Shown piece after piece: positions 1 through 8,429 of a stretch of 64,000 nucleotides of DNA (position 1 is its first letter; each line of letters begins with the position of its first letter). Both the position numbers and the translations under genes were made by a program. This DNA comes from an uncultured Legionellales bacterium. Its GTDB lineage: Bacteria; Pseudomonadota; Gammaproteobacteria; UBA1113. Below the pieces are notes generated by a model. That model did no database searches. It saw only the letters and a list, made by a program, of their open reading frames with translations, and had not been told where the DNA came from. Location: positions 62,001 to 126,000 of the forward strand of contig CAMFJL010000002.1 of assembly GCA_945957175.1 (NCBI GenBank), written 5' to 3'.

Positions 1-1
1 T

Positions 2-319
2 GCACTTAGTTTTTTGAATATTGGTGGCAGCCAAGCCGGACAGCTAAGTACACAATTGAGTAAAGCCTTTGGTTTAGATGAACTTAGTGTAGGTTCTCAG
101 CAAGAATATAGCAGTGGTGATAACAAAGTTGTCGATAATACCTCGGTTATTATCGGTAAAACATTTGCATCACGCTTGTATGTCAATTACAGCATTGGAC
201 TGCTAGAGCCTATCAATGTACTGCAAATTTCTTATAAGTTGACGCATCGCTTTGAACTGCAAAGTGAACACAGTACCAATGGCAATGGTGTTGATTTATT
301 TTATACATGGGCGAAATAA
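2..319 (+). CDS. tamB: TamB C-terminal end (truncated by window start)
   Basis: This is the last 105 codons of a gene that begins before the window; the frame is open to base 2. The residues match the conserved C-terminal domain of TamB (DUF490), the inner-membrane-anchored periplasmic partner of the outer-membrane protein TamA, used in outer-membrane assembly and lipid transport. Visible hallmarks are LSKAFGLDELSVGS, then an 'IIGKTFASRLYVNYSIGL' stretch and a final aromatic-rich beta strand ending in DLFYTWAK, as is usual for this family. The bipA promoter starts a few bases after its stop codon. Confidence 0.85.
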   Translation, partial: ALSFLNIGGSQAGQLSTQLSKAFGLDELSVGSQQEYSSGDNKVVDNTSVIIGKTFASRLYVNYSIGLLEPINVLQISYKLTHRFELQSEHSTNGNGVDLFYTWAK

Positions 320-321
320 TA

Positions 322-330
322 TGTTATAAT
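322..330 (+). promoter_or_regulatory. Extended -10 promoter of bipA
   Basis: TGtTATAAT gives a perfect -10 hexamer with the TGn extension. The best -35 (TTATAC at 301-306, 18-bp spacer) is weak, as extended -10 promoters allow. Transcription would begin near 337, which places the ATG at 329 inside the promoter and favours the downstream GTG start of bipA. Confidence 0.6.
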
Positions 331-367
331 GTGCCCTCTTAATTACGCATTCAATTCGAGGTTTCTT

Positions 368-2194
368 GTGTCTACTCACAGCGCAGATATGATCCGCAAT
401 ATTGCTATTATTGCCCATGTTGACCATGGTAAAACAACACTGGTTGACAAATTATTACAACAATCCGGCACCTTACCCACGCGCGGCGAAGCCGTTGAGC
501 GCGTCATGGATTCTAATGATTTAGAACGTGAACGCGGTATCACGATTTTAGCTAAAAATACGGCGATTGAGTGGCAAGGTTATCGCATTAATATCGTAGA
601 TACACCAGGACACGCAGATTTTGGTGGTGAAGTTGAACGCATTTTATCGATGGTTGATTCGGTATTACTGCTCGTTGATGCTGTTGATGGTCCCATGCCA
701 CAAACACGTTTTGTGACAATGAAAGCATTTGCCCAGGGTTTAAATCCTATTTTAGTGGTCAATAAGGTTGACAGACCAGGCGCTAGACCTGATTGGGTCA
801 TTGATCAAGTATTTGATTTATTTGATAGTCTTGGTGCAAATGAAACTCAGCTTGATTTTCCTATTATTTACGCTAGTGCGTTAAATGGCTATGCCAAGCA
901 TCGCCTTGATGAGACCACCGACAATCTTAACGCCTTGTTTGAAACCATTATTCAATGCGTAAAACCGCCTAAAGTCGATAGGGATGGTCCGCTGCAAATG
1001 CAGATTTCTTCCTTGGACTATTCCACTTATGTAGGTGCTATCGGTATTGGTCGTATTACCCGTGGCAACATTAAAACTAATCAACAAGTGAGTATTTTGG
1101 CGGCCGATGGTACGAAACGTAATGGTAAAATTCTACAGGTTTTATCTTATCATGGTTTAGAACGTCAAGAAGTTCCACTGGCTGAAGCTGGCGATATCGT
1201 TGCTATTACAGGTATTGATAAGCTTAATATCTCAGATACTATCTGTGACCCAAATCAAGCTGAAGCAATGCCACCGTTAAGCGTTGATGAACCCACAGTT
1301 AGTATGACTTTCCAAGTGAATAACTCGCCACTTGCCGGACGTGAAGGCAAATTTGTTACTTCACGACAAATTCGTGAACGTTTACAGCGTGAACTTATTC
1401 ATAATGTTGCGCTGCGTGTTGATGACACAGGCGATCCTGATAAATTTAAAGTCTCGGGCCGTGGCGAATTACATTTATCCATTTTAATTGAAAATATGCG
1501 CCGTGAGGGCTATGAATTGGGAGTCTCCCGACCTGAAGTTATCATTCGTGAGATTGACGGGGTGGCCTGTGAGCCTTATGAATCATTGATTTTAGATATC
1601 GAAGAGACCCATCAAGGTACCTTAATGGAAAAGTTGGGTAGCCGTAAAGCAGAGTTACTCGATATGGTTCCTGATGGTAAAGGTCGCGTACGTTTAGAAT
1701 ATACGATCCCCACACGTGCGTTAATCGGCTTTCACACAGAGTTTTTAACATCGACCTCCGGTACAGGCATTATGCACCACGTATTTTTAAAATACGCGCC
1801 ATTAAATCCTGGCAAAGTCGGTGGGCGTAACAATGGCGTACTGATTGCGAATGGCCCTGGCGTTGCCGTTGCCTTTGCGCTATGGAATCTACAAGAACGC
1901 GGACGCATGTTAGTTAGCCCACAAACAGAGCTCTATGAAGGGATGATAGTCGGCATTCATTCACGCGATAATGATCTCGTTGTTAATGCGAGCAAAACCA
2001 AACAGCTCACGAATATTCGTGCCTCAGGCACAGATGAAGCGATCAATCTTACACCACCTATTATCTTTTCACTCGAACAAGCACTCGAGTTTATCGATGA
2101 TGACGAACTGGTTGAAGTCACACCGAAATCGATTCGTCTTCGCAAAAAATTATTAAAAGAGCATGAACGTAAGCGATCCAATAAAACAGATTAA
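368..2194 (+). CDS. bipA: Ribosome-associated GTPase BipA/TypA
   Basis: Translational GTPase that binds the 70S ribosome and supports 50S assembly and stress adaptation. The product is 608 residues from the GTG at 368, very close to the E. coli protein (607). G1 AHVDHGKTT, the switch-I region ERERGITI, G3 DTPGHADF and G4 NKVD are all visible, followed by EF-G-like domains and the BipA-specific C-terminal domain ending in a basic tail. I chose GTG 368 because GAGG at 358-361 lies 6 bases upstream and because an in-frame ATG at 329 overlaps the predicted -10 box. Three upstream stops of the tamB region separate it from that gene. Monocistronic by spacing. Confidence 0.95.
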   Translation: MSTHSADMIRNIAIIAHVDHGKTTLVDKLLQQSGTLPTRGEAVERVMDSNDLERERGITILAKNTAIEWQGYRINIVDTPGHADFGGEVERILSMVDSVLLLVDAVDGPMPQTRFVTMKAFAQGLNPILVVNKVDRPGARPDWVIDQVFDLFDSLGANETQLDFPIIYASALNGYAKHRLDETTDNLNALFETIIQCVKPPKVDRDGPLQMQISSLDYSTYVGAIGIGRITRGNIKTNQQVSILAADGTKRNGKILQVLSYHGLERQEVPLAEAGDIVAITGIDKLNISDTICDPNQAEAMPPLSVDEPTVSMTFQVNNSPLAGREGKFVTSRQIRERLQRELIHNVALRVDDTGDPDKFKVSGRGELHLSILIENMRREGYELGVSRPEVIIREIDGVACEPYESLILDIEETHQGTLMEKLGSRKAELLDMVPDGKGRVRLEYTIPTRALIGFHTEFLTSTSGTGIMHHVFLKYAPLNPGKVGGRNNGVLIANGPGVAVAFALWNLQERGRMLVSPQTELYEGMIVGIHSRDNDLVVNASKTKQLTNIRASGTDEAINLTPPIIFSLEQALEFIDDDELVEVTPKSIRLRKKLLKEHERKRSNKTD

Positions 2195-2220
2195 TGCGGT
2201 GGAACCAAGACGCTGCCTAG

Positions 2221-2294
2221 TTTACGCGATAGCTTTACTTCCCCATCATCCCACCCTCGATCACCTTCTCCCATAAAGGGAGAAGGGCATCTTA
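2221..2294 (+). repeat. Family A element, partial copy A1
   Basis: Degenerate copy of the dispersed family A element. The best-preserved part is the third hairpin, CTTCTCCC-loop-GGGAGAAG followed by GGCA. The middle hairpin is lost. It lies just downstream of the bipA stop, so it may also terminate bipA transcription. Confidence 0.6.
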
Positions 2295-2326
2295 TCAACA
2301 CCGATGTAAAATCAAAAACCCGCGTT

Positions 2327-2356
2327 TTGAAAAGCTACGCGTATGTCTGTTATAAT
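2327..2356 (+). promoter_or_regulatory. Sigma-70 promoter of tam operon
   Basis: TTGAAA (2327-2332), an 18-bp spacer and TATAAT (2351-2356) preceded by TGt form a near-consensus extended promoter. The predicted transcript starts near 2363, about 55 bases ahead of the tam start codon. Confidence 0.65.
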
Positions 2357-2418
2357 AACCGTGCCTGCGACATCAACGAAAGTACATTCTTATCTTCCTA
2401 CACTTGAGGTTAACTATT

Positions 2419-3171
2419 ATGTGGGATCCTAAACAATACCATCGATTTTCCGACGCGCGTATGCGGCCTGCTTATGATTTAATCGAACGAATACCTGATA
2501 ATGATTATCACTCCATTGTAGATTTAGGCTGTGGTAGTGGGGAAATAACCCATATATTAAAGCAAAAATACCATCCTAATAGTATCATAGGTATGGATAG
2601 TTCTCTGGCCATGATAGACAGCGCACGCAAACAATATGCAGATATCGATTGGCAAATCAACAATATTCAAGATATATATGAAAATTACGATCTGATTTTT
2701 TCTAACGCTGCATTGCAATGGGTTGACGAGCATCCTGCACTTTTTAGCAGGCTTGCGAAACAAGCTAATAAAACACTTGCCATCCAAGTACCTAATAATT
2801 TTCACATGCCATCTCATGTGCTCTTACAAGAGACTATTGAAGAGAATCCTAATTTTTATAAACAACTGTCACATACCTTGCGCTATGAACCTGTATTAAA
2901 AGCAGAAGCTTATTTTGATATATTGAAAGAACATATGAAAACCATTCAGATCTGGGAAACTACCTATATACAACCGTTAACAGGTGAAACGCCTATACTG
3001 GAATGGGTAAAAGGTACTGCGCTTGTACCTATAAAAGCCGCATTGTCTCCTGAGGTTTATCAATCCTTTTTAGCACTTTATCAAGAAAAACTGGCCCAAG
3101 CTTATCCAAAAAGGGCTGATGGCGTCACCTTATTTCCCTTCAGTCGCTTATTTATGATAGCAACAGCATGA
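2419..3171 (+). CDS. tam: Trans-aconitate 2-methyltransferase-like SAM methyltransferase
   Basis: Class I SAM-dependent methyltransferase of the Tam family, which methylates trans-aconitate, a damaging by-product of the TCA intermediate cis-aconitate. The 250-residue product matches the family length (about 252). It opens with WDPKQYHRFSDARMRPAYDL, typical of Tam, then shows the SAM-binding motif VDLGCGSGE, the acidic end of beta-2 (GMDSS) and the post-I motif around SNAALQWVDEH. The ATG at 2419 is preceded by GAGG (2406-2409); an in-frame TTG at 2404 falls on that ribosome-binding site and was not used. The last four bases overlap the start of the next gene (ATGA), implying translational coupling. 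Confidence 0.85.
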   Translation: MWDPKQYHRFSDARMRPAYDLIERIPDNDYHSIVDLGCGSGEITHILKQKYHPNSIIGMDSSLAMIDSARKQYADIDWQINNIQDIYENYDLIFSNAALQWVDEHPALFSRLAKQANKTLAIQVPNNFHMPSHVLLQETIEENPNFYKQLSHTLRYEPVLKAEAYFDILKEHMKTIQIWETTYIQPLTGETPILEWVKGTALVPIKAALSPEVYQSFLALYQEKLAQAYPKRADGVTLFPFSRLFMIATA

Positions 3172-3641
3172 GTCATCATCGCAATATAAACGAGCTATTA
3201 TTTCATTGTGCATCAGATAAATCTGATGACGGTCAATTGTTTGAGATATATAAAATCTTTGTCGAAATGACAGACAGAATAAGCGCTAGAAGGCAAATTG
3301 CCAATTCTTTTTTTCTCACAATTAATATAGCTGTCCTCACTGCTTTTATGCATTTTCAAAGCGTCAGCGATATGAAGCATTTATGGTTTCTCAATATTGC
3401 AGGCATCATGATCTCGTATATGTGGATCTGTTATATCCAGTCACTTAAGAAATTAAATGGTGCTAAATTTGACATTATTCACTTGATTGAAAAAAAACTC
3501 GTTGCCAGCGCTTATACTGCAGAATGGGCAATTCTATTACGCCCTAAAAATGGCTATAAACGTTTGTCAGATATTGAAATTTATGTACCCTGTGTATTTA
3601 TTTTAATTAATATCATTATATTTATCTTAACTACGTTATGA
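3168..3641 (+). CDS. RipA-family-like small membrane protein
   Basis: A 157-residue protein with two central hydrophobic segments (about residues 45-65 and 71-90) and a hydrophobic C-terminus (about 138-157). The pattern FEIYKIFVEMTDRISARRQ, then NSFFLTINIAVLTA, a lysine-rich loop with KKLNGAKFDIIH and an EIYVPCVFIL end matches what I recall of the RipA family of octameric membrane proteins. RipA in Francisella supports growth inside host cells; no function is shown here. Its ATGA overlap with tam suggests co-expression. The 3' end overlaps the convergent protease gene by 6 bases. Confidence 0.55.
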   Translation: MSHHRNINELLFHCASDKSDDGQLFEIYKIFVEMTDRISARRQIANSFFLTINIAVLTAFMHFQSVSDMKHLWFLNIAGIMISYMWICYIQSLKKLNGAKFDIIHLIEKKLVASAYTAEWAILLRPKNGYKRLSDIEIYVPCVFILINIIIFILTTL

Positions 3642-5066
3642 CTTTTGCTGTATTTTACTTTGTAACTCTTGCATTTGTGCTTGCAGCCTCGCTTTGGTAT
3701 CGACATCAAGCTTAGGCAATTTAAGCCCCATCTTGAGTTGTATAACAGCACCCCGATAATCACCATTGGATTCTAAGTAGCGCGCACGCGTTTGATAAGC
3801 ATCTGCTAATCGCCCACTTTTTGCCTGTGCTTCGGCAAGCAAACCATAAGGAATAGTTGCATTGGGATTATCGAGCTGATAACGACGTAAAATAGCCAAT
3901 CCCTGCGGCGCTTGCCCAGCCTTCACTAACATAGCGCCGTATTGCATGCTCACAGCAAATGTTGGCTTGACTTGATATAAGCTGGCCATGAGTTTAAGGC
4001 TGCTATCAACGTCGCCACTTTGTTGTAGTGCATCGGCAAGCGCTAACTGTAAAATGGGCTGATTGGGATTTGCTGTGACTAAGCGCTGTAAAATTGCGAC
4101 GGATTGCTTAAACTGATTAGCCGAAAACAGTGTCAATGCATATCCATAATTGAGCGCTGTGTCATTTGCCATACCTGGTTTTGCTAAATTTTTTTGATAA
4201 TACGTCATCATAGATGGTAAATCATTTGCGATAAATACGCGTAGTCGTTCTCGAATGAGCCAAAAACTAAGACTGCTATGATCGGGTATTGTCTTTGGAA
4301 ATTGTGCAACCCTTGCGTTTGCATCTGCAATCCGTTCAGGTGTTAACGGGTGATCACTTAAAATAGCCGGCGGGCTAGTGCTATATCTGTCATCTGCTTG
4401 CATTCGTGTAAAAAAGCGTGGCATGCTACTGGGATCAAATCCCGCATTTGCAAGTGTTCTTATGCCCACCCTATCCGCCTCTGCTTCCATACCTCGACTA
4501 AAATTAATAAAGTGTTGCTGTGTACCTGCAAGTGTTGCCGCCATAGCCGATTGTGCAGCTTGTCCACTGACGGCGCCCAGTGCAATCGATGCTAATACAC
4601 CCGCTGCCGTTGCATATTTTGTTTTACTTGCATCGGCAATTTTTCTTGCGATGTGACCTTGACTCACATGCGCGATTTCATGCGCTAATACCGCAGCGAC
4701 TTCATCTTCATTTTGTGCAGCTAAAACAAGTCCCGCATTGACCGCAATATAGCCTCCAGGCCCCGCAAAAGCATTGATATTGGGATCTGCCATAAAAAAG
4801 AAATAATACGGTAATTTAGGGTTACCACTTGCCTTCACCAAACGCTGCCCCAGCGCATTGATATAATCTACATCAATGGGATCATCGATGACCATGCCTG
4901 TACTTCGCAAATACTGCATATATTGCTTACCAACACTTTGTTCTTGCACTTGCGAAAACAACGCCCGGCTGGGGTCACTATAGTCCGGCAATGGCTGATT
5001 ATCGGCCAACGCCATCACACTCCATAGGGATACGACAACAACCATCAATGTACGGATAAGACGCAT
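3636..5066 (-). CDS. bepA: BepA-like periplasmic M48 metalloprotease with TPRs
   Basis: Secreted zinc protease and chaperone of the BepA/YfgC type, involved in outer-membrane protein quality control. From the ATG at 5066 the 476-residue product starts with MRLIRTLMVVVV, a clear signal peptide ending near SVMALA. The zinc site HEIAH and downstream glutamate in the EAEAD motif are intact, and the C-terminal half is made of TPR-like helical repeats. An in-frame ATG at 5081 would add five residues ahead of the arginines; it lies only about five bases after the predicted transcription start, so I prefer 5066. It is divergent from the ribH-like gene. Confidence 0.85.
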   Translation of the reverse strand: MRLIRTLMVVVVSLWSVMALADNQPLPDYSDPSRALFSQVQEQSVGKQYMQYLRSTGMVIDDPIDVDYINALGQRLVKASGNPKLPYYFFFMADPNINAFAGPGGYIAVNAGLVLAAQNEDEVAAVLAHEIAHVSQGHIARKIADASKTKYATAAGVLASIALGAVSGQAAQSAMAATLAGTQQHFINFSRGMEAEADRVGIRTLANAGFDPSSMPRFFTRMQADDRYSTSPPAILSDHPLTPERIADANARVAQFPKTIPDHSSLSFWLIRERLRVFIANDLPSMMTYYQKNLAKPGMANDTALNYGYALTLFSANQFKQSVAILQRLVTANPNQPILQLALADALQQSGDVDSSLKLMASLYQVKPTFAVSMQYGAMLVKAGQAPQGLAILRRYQLDNPNATIPYGLLAEAQAKSGRLADAYQTRARYLESNGDYRGAVIQLKMGLKLPKLDVDTKARLQAQMQELQSKIQQKS

Positions 5067-5092
5067 AACTGACACCGGCATGAAAAAAAGGT

Positions 5093-5098
5093 ATTATA
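5093..5098 (-). promoter_or_regulatory. Candidate -10 box of bepA
   Basis: On the minus strand this reads TATAAT, a perfect -10, about 26 bases from the preferred start codon. No good -35 hexamer is visible at 16-18 bp, so support is limited. Confidence 0.4.
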
Positions 5099-5128
5099 CG
5101 CTTTCTTATTCCATGGAGCACCATAGAC

Positions 5129-5599
5129 ATGCGTATCATTCAAGCCGAGGATATCAAGGCAAACTTTCCTATTGCTATCGTACAAGCCGACGATTATGAG
5201 CAAGCACAGCTGCTGACTGAGGGCGTCACCAATCGCCTCGCTGAGCTTGAGTTTACTGGTGAGTTTATCCAGCTGGTCAGTGTACCTAGCGTATTGAGTT
5301 CAAGCATGATTGCTGATGCGCTCGCCCGTTCGGGTCAGGTTGCTGGCGTTATTGTCACCGGCATCATTGTGGCAGAAGAAGATCCCGCACCCGAGGTGCA
5401 TTATCAAGAAACGCTACGCGCGCATATTCGCAGTGCAACCGAACATCAAGTGCCCATTATTAACGGCGTTGTGGTTGTCGAAACGATTGATGAGTTTTCT
5501 AGTTATGTTGACAAGCATCCTGGCGTTGTTGGGCGTGACTTTGCCGATGAGTGTTATGCACTTGTCTCTGTCTTGAGGCAAATTGATGAGGGATGTTAG
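5129..5599 (+). CDS. Lumazine-synthase (RibH)-like protein, divergent
   Basis: The 156-residue product has the layout of 6,7-dimethyl-8-ribityllumazine synthase, the penultimate riboflavin enzyme: an N-terminal strand leading to ADDYEQAQLL, a central VPSVLSSSMIADAL helix start, a GVIVTGIIVAEE strand and VPIINGVVVVET near the end. The usual catalytic loop, GxVIRGxTxHxxY in known enzymes, is here GIIVAEEDPAPEVHY; in my by-eye alignment the catalytic histidine position is alanine and the arginine/threonine are missing. It may have lost or changed activity. GGAG at 5115-5118 precedes the ATG. The next gene starts 11 bases after its stop, so the two are probably co-transcribed. Confidence 0.5.
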   Translation: MRIIQAEDIKANFPIAIVQADDYEQAQLLTEGVTNRLAELEFTGEFIQLVSVPSVLSSSMIADALARSGQVAGVIVTGIIVAEEDPAPEVHYQETLRAHIRSATEHQVPIINGVVVVETIDEFSSYVDKHPGVVGRDFADECYALVSVLRQIDEGC

Positions 5600-5610
5600 G
5601 AGTCGTTGTC

Positions 5611-6762
5611 ATGCAAGATCTCATGTTAATCGATTCATTACTCACACAAGAAGAGCGTGATATTCGTGATGCAGTTCAAACCTGGGTTTTGCAAAAAGCC
5701 AAACCCTTGATTGATGATGCATATGAACAAGGCTATTTTCCTGAGATTTTTATTAAAGAATTAGCAGCACTCGGCGTGCTAGGTGCAACCTTGCCTGTAG
5801 CTGATGGCGGTTCAGGTTTGGGTTATGTAGCCTATGGTTTAATTTGCCAGGCGCTTGAGCAAGCCGATAGTGGCATCCGTAGTTTTGTCTCCGTTCAAAG
5901 TTCTCTATGTATGTATCCTATTTGGCGTTATGGTAGCGCGATACAAAAACAAACATGGCTAAGGAAAATGGGGCAAGGTGAGATCGTTGCGTGTTTTGCA
6001 CTCACAGAGCCTAATGCCGGTTCAGATCCATCCAGCATGACGACACATGCGGTAAAAGAAGGTACCGGTTGGCGCTTAAATGGCACCAAGCAATGGATTA
6101 CGAATGCACCCCGTGCAGATCTTGCACTGATATGGGCTAAAACATCTGAGGGTATTCGTGGTTTTCTAATACCCAAAGAAACAAAGGGTTATCAGGTCGA
6201 CACGATTCATCATAAATTATCGATGCGCTTATCTGCAACAGGCACAATTTATTTGAATGATTGCTGGGTAGATGATGCAGCTTGTTTACCTTTGGCTAAG
6301 GGACTTGGCGCACCATTGTCTTGTTTAACCCAAGCACGCTATGGTATTGCATGGGGAGCCACTGGCGCTGCCATCGCTTGTTTTGATATGGCACTTGATT
6401 ATACCCAAACACGACAACAATTTGGTATGCCACTCGCACAAAAACAATTGGTACAAAAAAGTCTTGCTGATATGTATAACGAAATCACCAAAGCTCAGCT
6501 GCTTAACTTACATTTAGGACGTTTGCGTGAGCAAGGTGAAGAAGATCCTGTACGTGTATCACTTGCCAAAATGAATGCGTGTAAGCACGCTTTGGCCATT
6601 GCAAGAGAAGCACGTAATTTGCTAGGCGGCAACGGTATTATGCTTGAGTATCAAGTCATGCGCCATGCCCAAAACCTAGAGACTGTTTTTACTTATGAAG
6701 GCGCAGATAACATTCATCATCTTATTGTGGGACACTATCTTACCGGATTAAACGCCTTCTAA
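5611..6762 (+). CDS. gcdH: Glutaryl-CoA dehydrogenase-type acyl-CoA dehydrogenase
   Basis: FAD-dependent acyl-CoA dehydrogenase, 383 residues, closest in pattern to glutaryl-CoA dehydrogenase, which oxidatively decarboxylates glutaryl-CoA to crotonyl-CoA in lysine and tryptophan breakdown. Family marks are CFALTEPNAGSDPSSM, KQWITNAP, the flavin-site RQQFGMPLAQKQLVQ and the C-terminal TYEGADNIHHLIVG, where the glutamate is the catalytic base. The ATG at 5611 has AGGAG 8 bases upstream; an in-frame ATG at 5593 overlaps the end of the preceding gene and lacks such a site. The gene ends directly at a family B remnant and converges on tsaD. Substrate assignment is by pattern and less certain than the family. 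Confidence 0.8.
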   Translation: MQDLMLIDSLLTQEERDIRDAVQTWVLQKAKPLIDDAYEQGYFPEIFIKELAALGVLGATLPVADGGSGLGYVAYGLICQALEQADSGIRSFVSVQSSLCMYPIWRYGSAIQKQTWLRKMGQGEIVACFALTEPNAGSDPSSMTTHAVKEGTGWRLNGTKQWITNAPRADLALIWAKTSEGIRGFLIPKETKGYQVDTIHHKLSMRLSATGTIYLNDCWVDDAACLPLAKGLGAPLSCLTQARYGIAWGATGAAIACFDMALDYTQTRQQFGMPLAQKQLVQKSLADMYNEITKAQLLNLHLGRLREQGEEDPVRVSLAKMNACKHALAIAREARNLLGGNGIMLEYQVMRHAQNLETVFTYEGADNIHHLIVGHYLTGLNAF

Positions 6763-6820
6763 ATAGACCCGTCGTCTTAGCTGCGGCTGTGTTACCATAA
6801 CTTAAAAGACTCGAGTATAT
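6763..6820. repeat. Family B element, internally deleted copy B1
   Basis: Two ends of a family B element joined without the core. The left end (GACCCGTCGTCTTAGCTGCGG) matches the reverse complement of the end at 48232-48255, and the right end (AACTTAAAAGACTCGAGTAT) matches the other end. It fills the whole gap between the gcdH stop and the tsaD stop. Confidence 0.6.
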
Positions 6821-7839
6821 CAAATCGACGGCGGTGTCAGCTCACTTAACGGCCACCGGGCCCGCGGTTCAATAGCTAAGTCTTCACGCTGTCCACGGCT
6901 TAGTCTTAAAAAGCCGGCATATGCAATCATTGCACCATTGTCCGTACACAATGCCGGTCTTGGAAAATAAAGTGTGGCATGATTGGCTGCGGCTATTTCG
7001 TGTAATCGTGCTTGTAAACGTTGATTAGCACTCACCCCACCCGCAATCACCAACTGACCATAAGGATACTGCGTTAACGCACGTTGGCATTTGGCAGCCA
7101 AACTATCAACAACGGCATCTTCAAATGCTCTAGCAATATTTGCGCGCGCCGTATCATCACCCGCACTTTGTGCCCACGTTTGCATCGTATGTGTTTTTAA
7201 CCCACTAAAACTAAAATCTAAGCCTGGTTTATGTAACATCGGTCTTGGAAAGTGATAAGCTGAGGGATCACCTTGCCTAGCAAGTGCTGCAATAGCTGGG
7301 CCACCAGGGTAAGGCAATCCCAGCAAGCGCGCGGTTTTATCAAAGGCCTCACCGGCTGCATCATCAACACTTTCTCCCAATATATGATAATCCCCTAGCG
7401 CTTTTGCCTCTAACAGCATGGTATGACCACCAGAAACCAAGAGCGCTAAAAAGGGAAAATGGGGGGCTTGTTGTTCAAGAAACGGTGCAAGTAAGTGGCC
7501 TTCTAAGTGATGAATCCCGATAGCTGGGATAGCTAAAGCAAATGCCAGGCTTTTTGCTAAGGTTGCACCAACCAATAAAGCACCAATTAGACCGGGACCT
7601 TTCGTATAAGCAATACCATCGAGCGCATCTATGCTTACATTTGCCTCTGCCAGCAAGGAAGATATCAATGGCGCTAGCTTTTGGACATGATCACGCGACG
7701 CAAGTTCTGGCACAATACCACCATGGCGCTGGTGCATCAGTGTTTGACTGTAAAGCTTCTGCGCAATCAGGCCTTGGGTCTCATGATAAATAGCAAGCGC
7801 TGTATCATCGCAAGATGTTTCGATGCCCAATACATACAC
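6820..7839 (-). CDS. tsaD: tRNA N6-adenosine threonylcarbamoyltransferase
   Basis: TsaD transfers the threonylcarbamoyl group from TC-AMP to A37 of ANN-decoding tRNAs, working in a complex with TsaB and TsaE; tsaE is also in this window. The 339-residue product has the ASKHA fold signature [12 protein letters not shown], the [13 protein letters not shown] motif and the iron/zinc-binding HHLEGH with histidines at 111 and 115. The C-terminal sugar-kinase-like glycine motif [12 protein letters not shown] and [10 protein letters not shown] are present. It is divergent from the pilin-like gene, with 122 bases between them. Confidence 0.96.
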   Translation of the reverse strand: MYVLGIETSCDDTALAIYHETQGLIAQKLYSQTLMHQRHGGIVPELASRDHVQKLAPLISSLLAEANVSIDALDGIAYTKGPGLIGALLVGATLAKSLAFALAIPAIGIHHLEGHLLAPFLEQQAPHFPFLALLVSGGHTMLLEAKALGDYHILGESVDDAAGEAFDKTARLLGLPYPGGPAIAALARQGDPSAYHFPRPMLHKPGLDFSFSGLKTHTMQTWAQSAGDDTARANIARAFEDAVVDSLAAKCQRALTQYPYGQLVIAGGVSANQRLQARLHEIAAANHATLYFPRPALCTDNGAMIAYAGFLRLSRGQREDLAIEPRARWPLSELTPPSI

Positions 7840-7961
7840 GGCATTTTTCCTCTTATCTCAATACTCATTTTCGCAATTGTAACAGAATAATGCATAAAGA
7901 TCAGTTGACAGTTATGCTAAGATCATAAATACTATTACCTTCCAATAAGGAACAAAAGCTT

Positions 7962-8429
7962 ATGTTCACATTACCACGCAACAAGGGTTTCACTTTACTA
8001 GAATCCGCATTTGTGATCATTGTTGCAGCCGCCATTGTTTCTATGGGTATTAAATCGTATAGCAGCATTCAAATACAAAAAAAAATCACAGTTACTCAAC
8101 AACAACTTACTGAACTTTATCACGCAGCTATCAAAGCACCCAGTACTGTTGCATCTGAATGTGGTGTTGGTAAACAATGTCTTGGTTTACCTAGCAGTAC
8201 ATTTACAAATCCTTGGGGACAAAATAATAGTGTTTCTGTTTCAGGTACTTATTTTATTTTGCGGACATCACTACCCGATAATTCTGCATGCAAAACATTA
8301 TTGCAACGTTTTAGCGACATCCAAACAGATGCTGACAAAAATGTTAACACCGCCAGTGGTACCTGTAAGCGTAATACAAGCAATACCGCTGATAAAAATC
8401 TTGAAGTCTACATAAGTATCTATCAGTAA
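7962..8429 (+). CDS. Type IV pilin-like / pseudopilin protein
   Basis: A 155-residue protein with a class III signal: a short basic leader (MFTLPRNKG) followed by FTLLESAFVII. Prepilin peptidase would cut after Gly9, leaving Phe1 and Glu5 (residue 14). The hydrophobic N-terminal helix continues to about residue 30. The C-terminal domain has four cysteines in the order expected for minor pilins (SECGVGKQC, then NSACKTLLQ and SGTCKR). No other pilus genes are adjacent. AAGGAA precedes the start. Its stop overlaps the psd start by one base (TAATG), so the two are co-translated, an odd pairing of functions. Confidence 0.7.
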   Translation: MFTLPRNKGFTLLESAFVIIVAAAIVSMGIKSYSSIQIQKKITVTQQQLTELYHAAIKAPSTVASECGVGKQCLGLPSSTFTNPWGQNNSVSVSGTYFILRTSLPDNSACKTLLQRFSDIQTDADKNVNTASGTCKRNTSNTADKNLEVYISIYQ

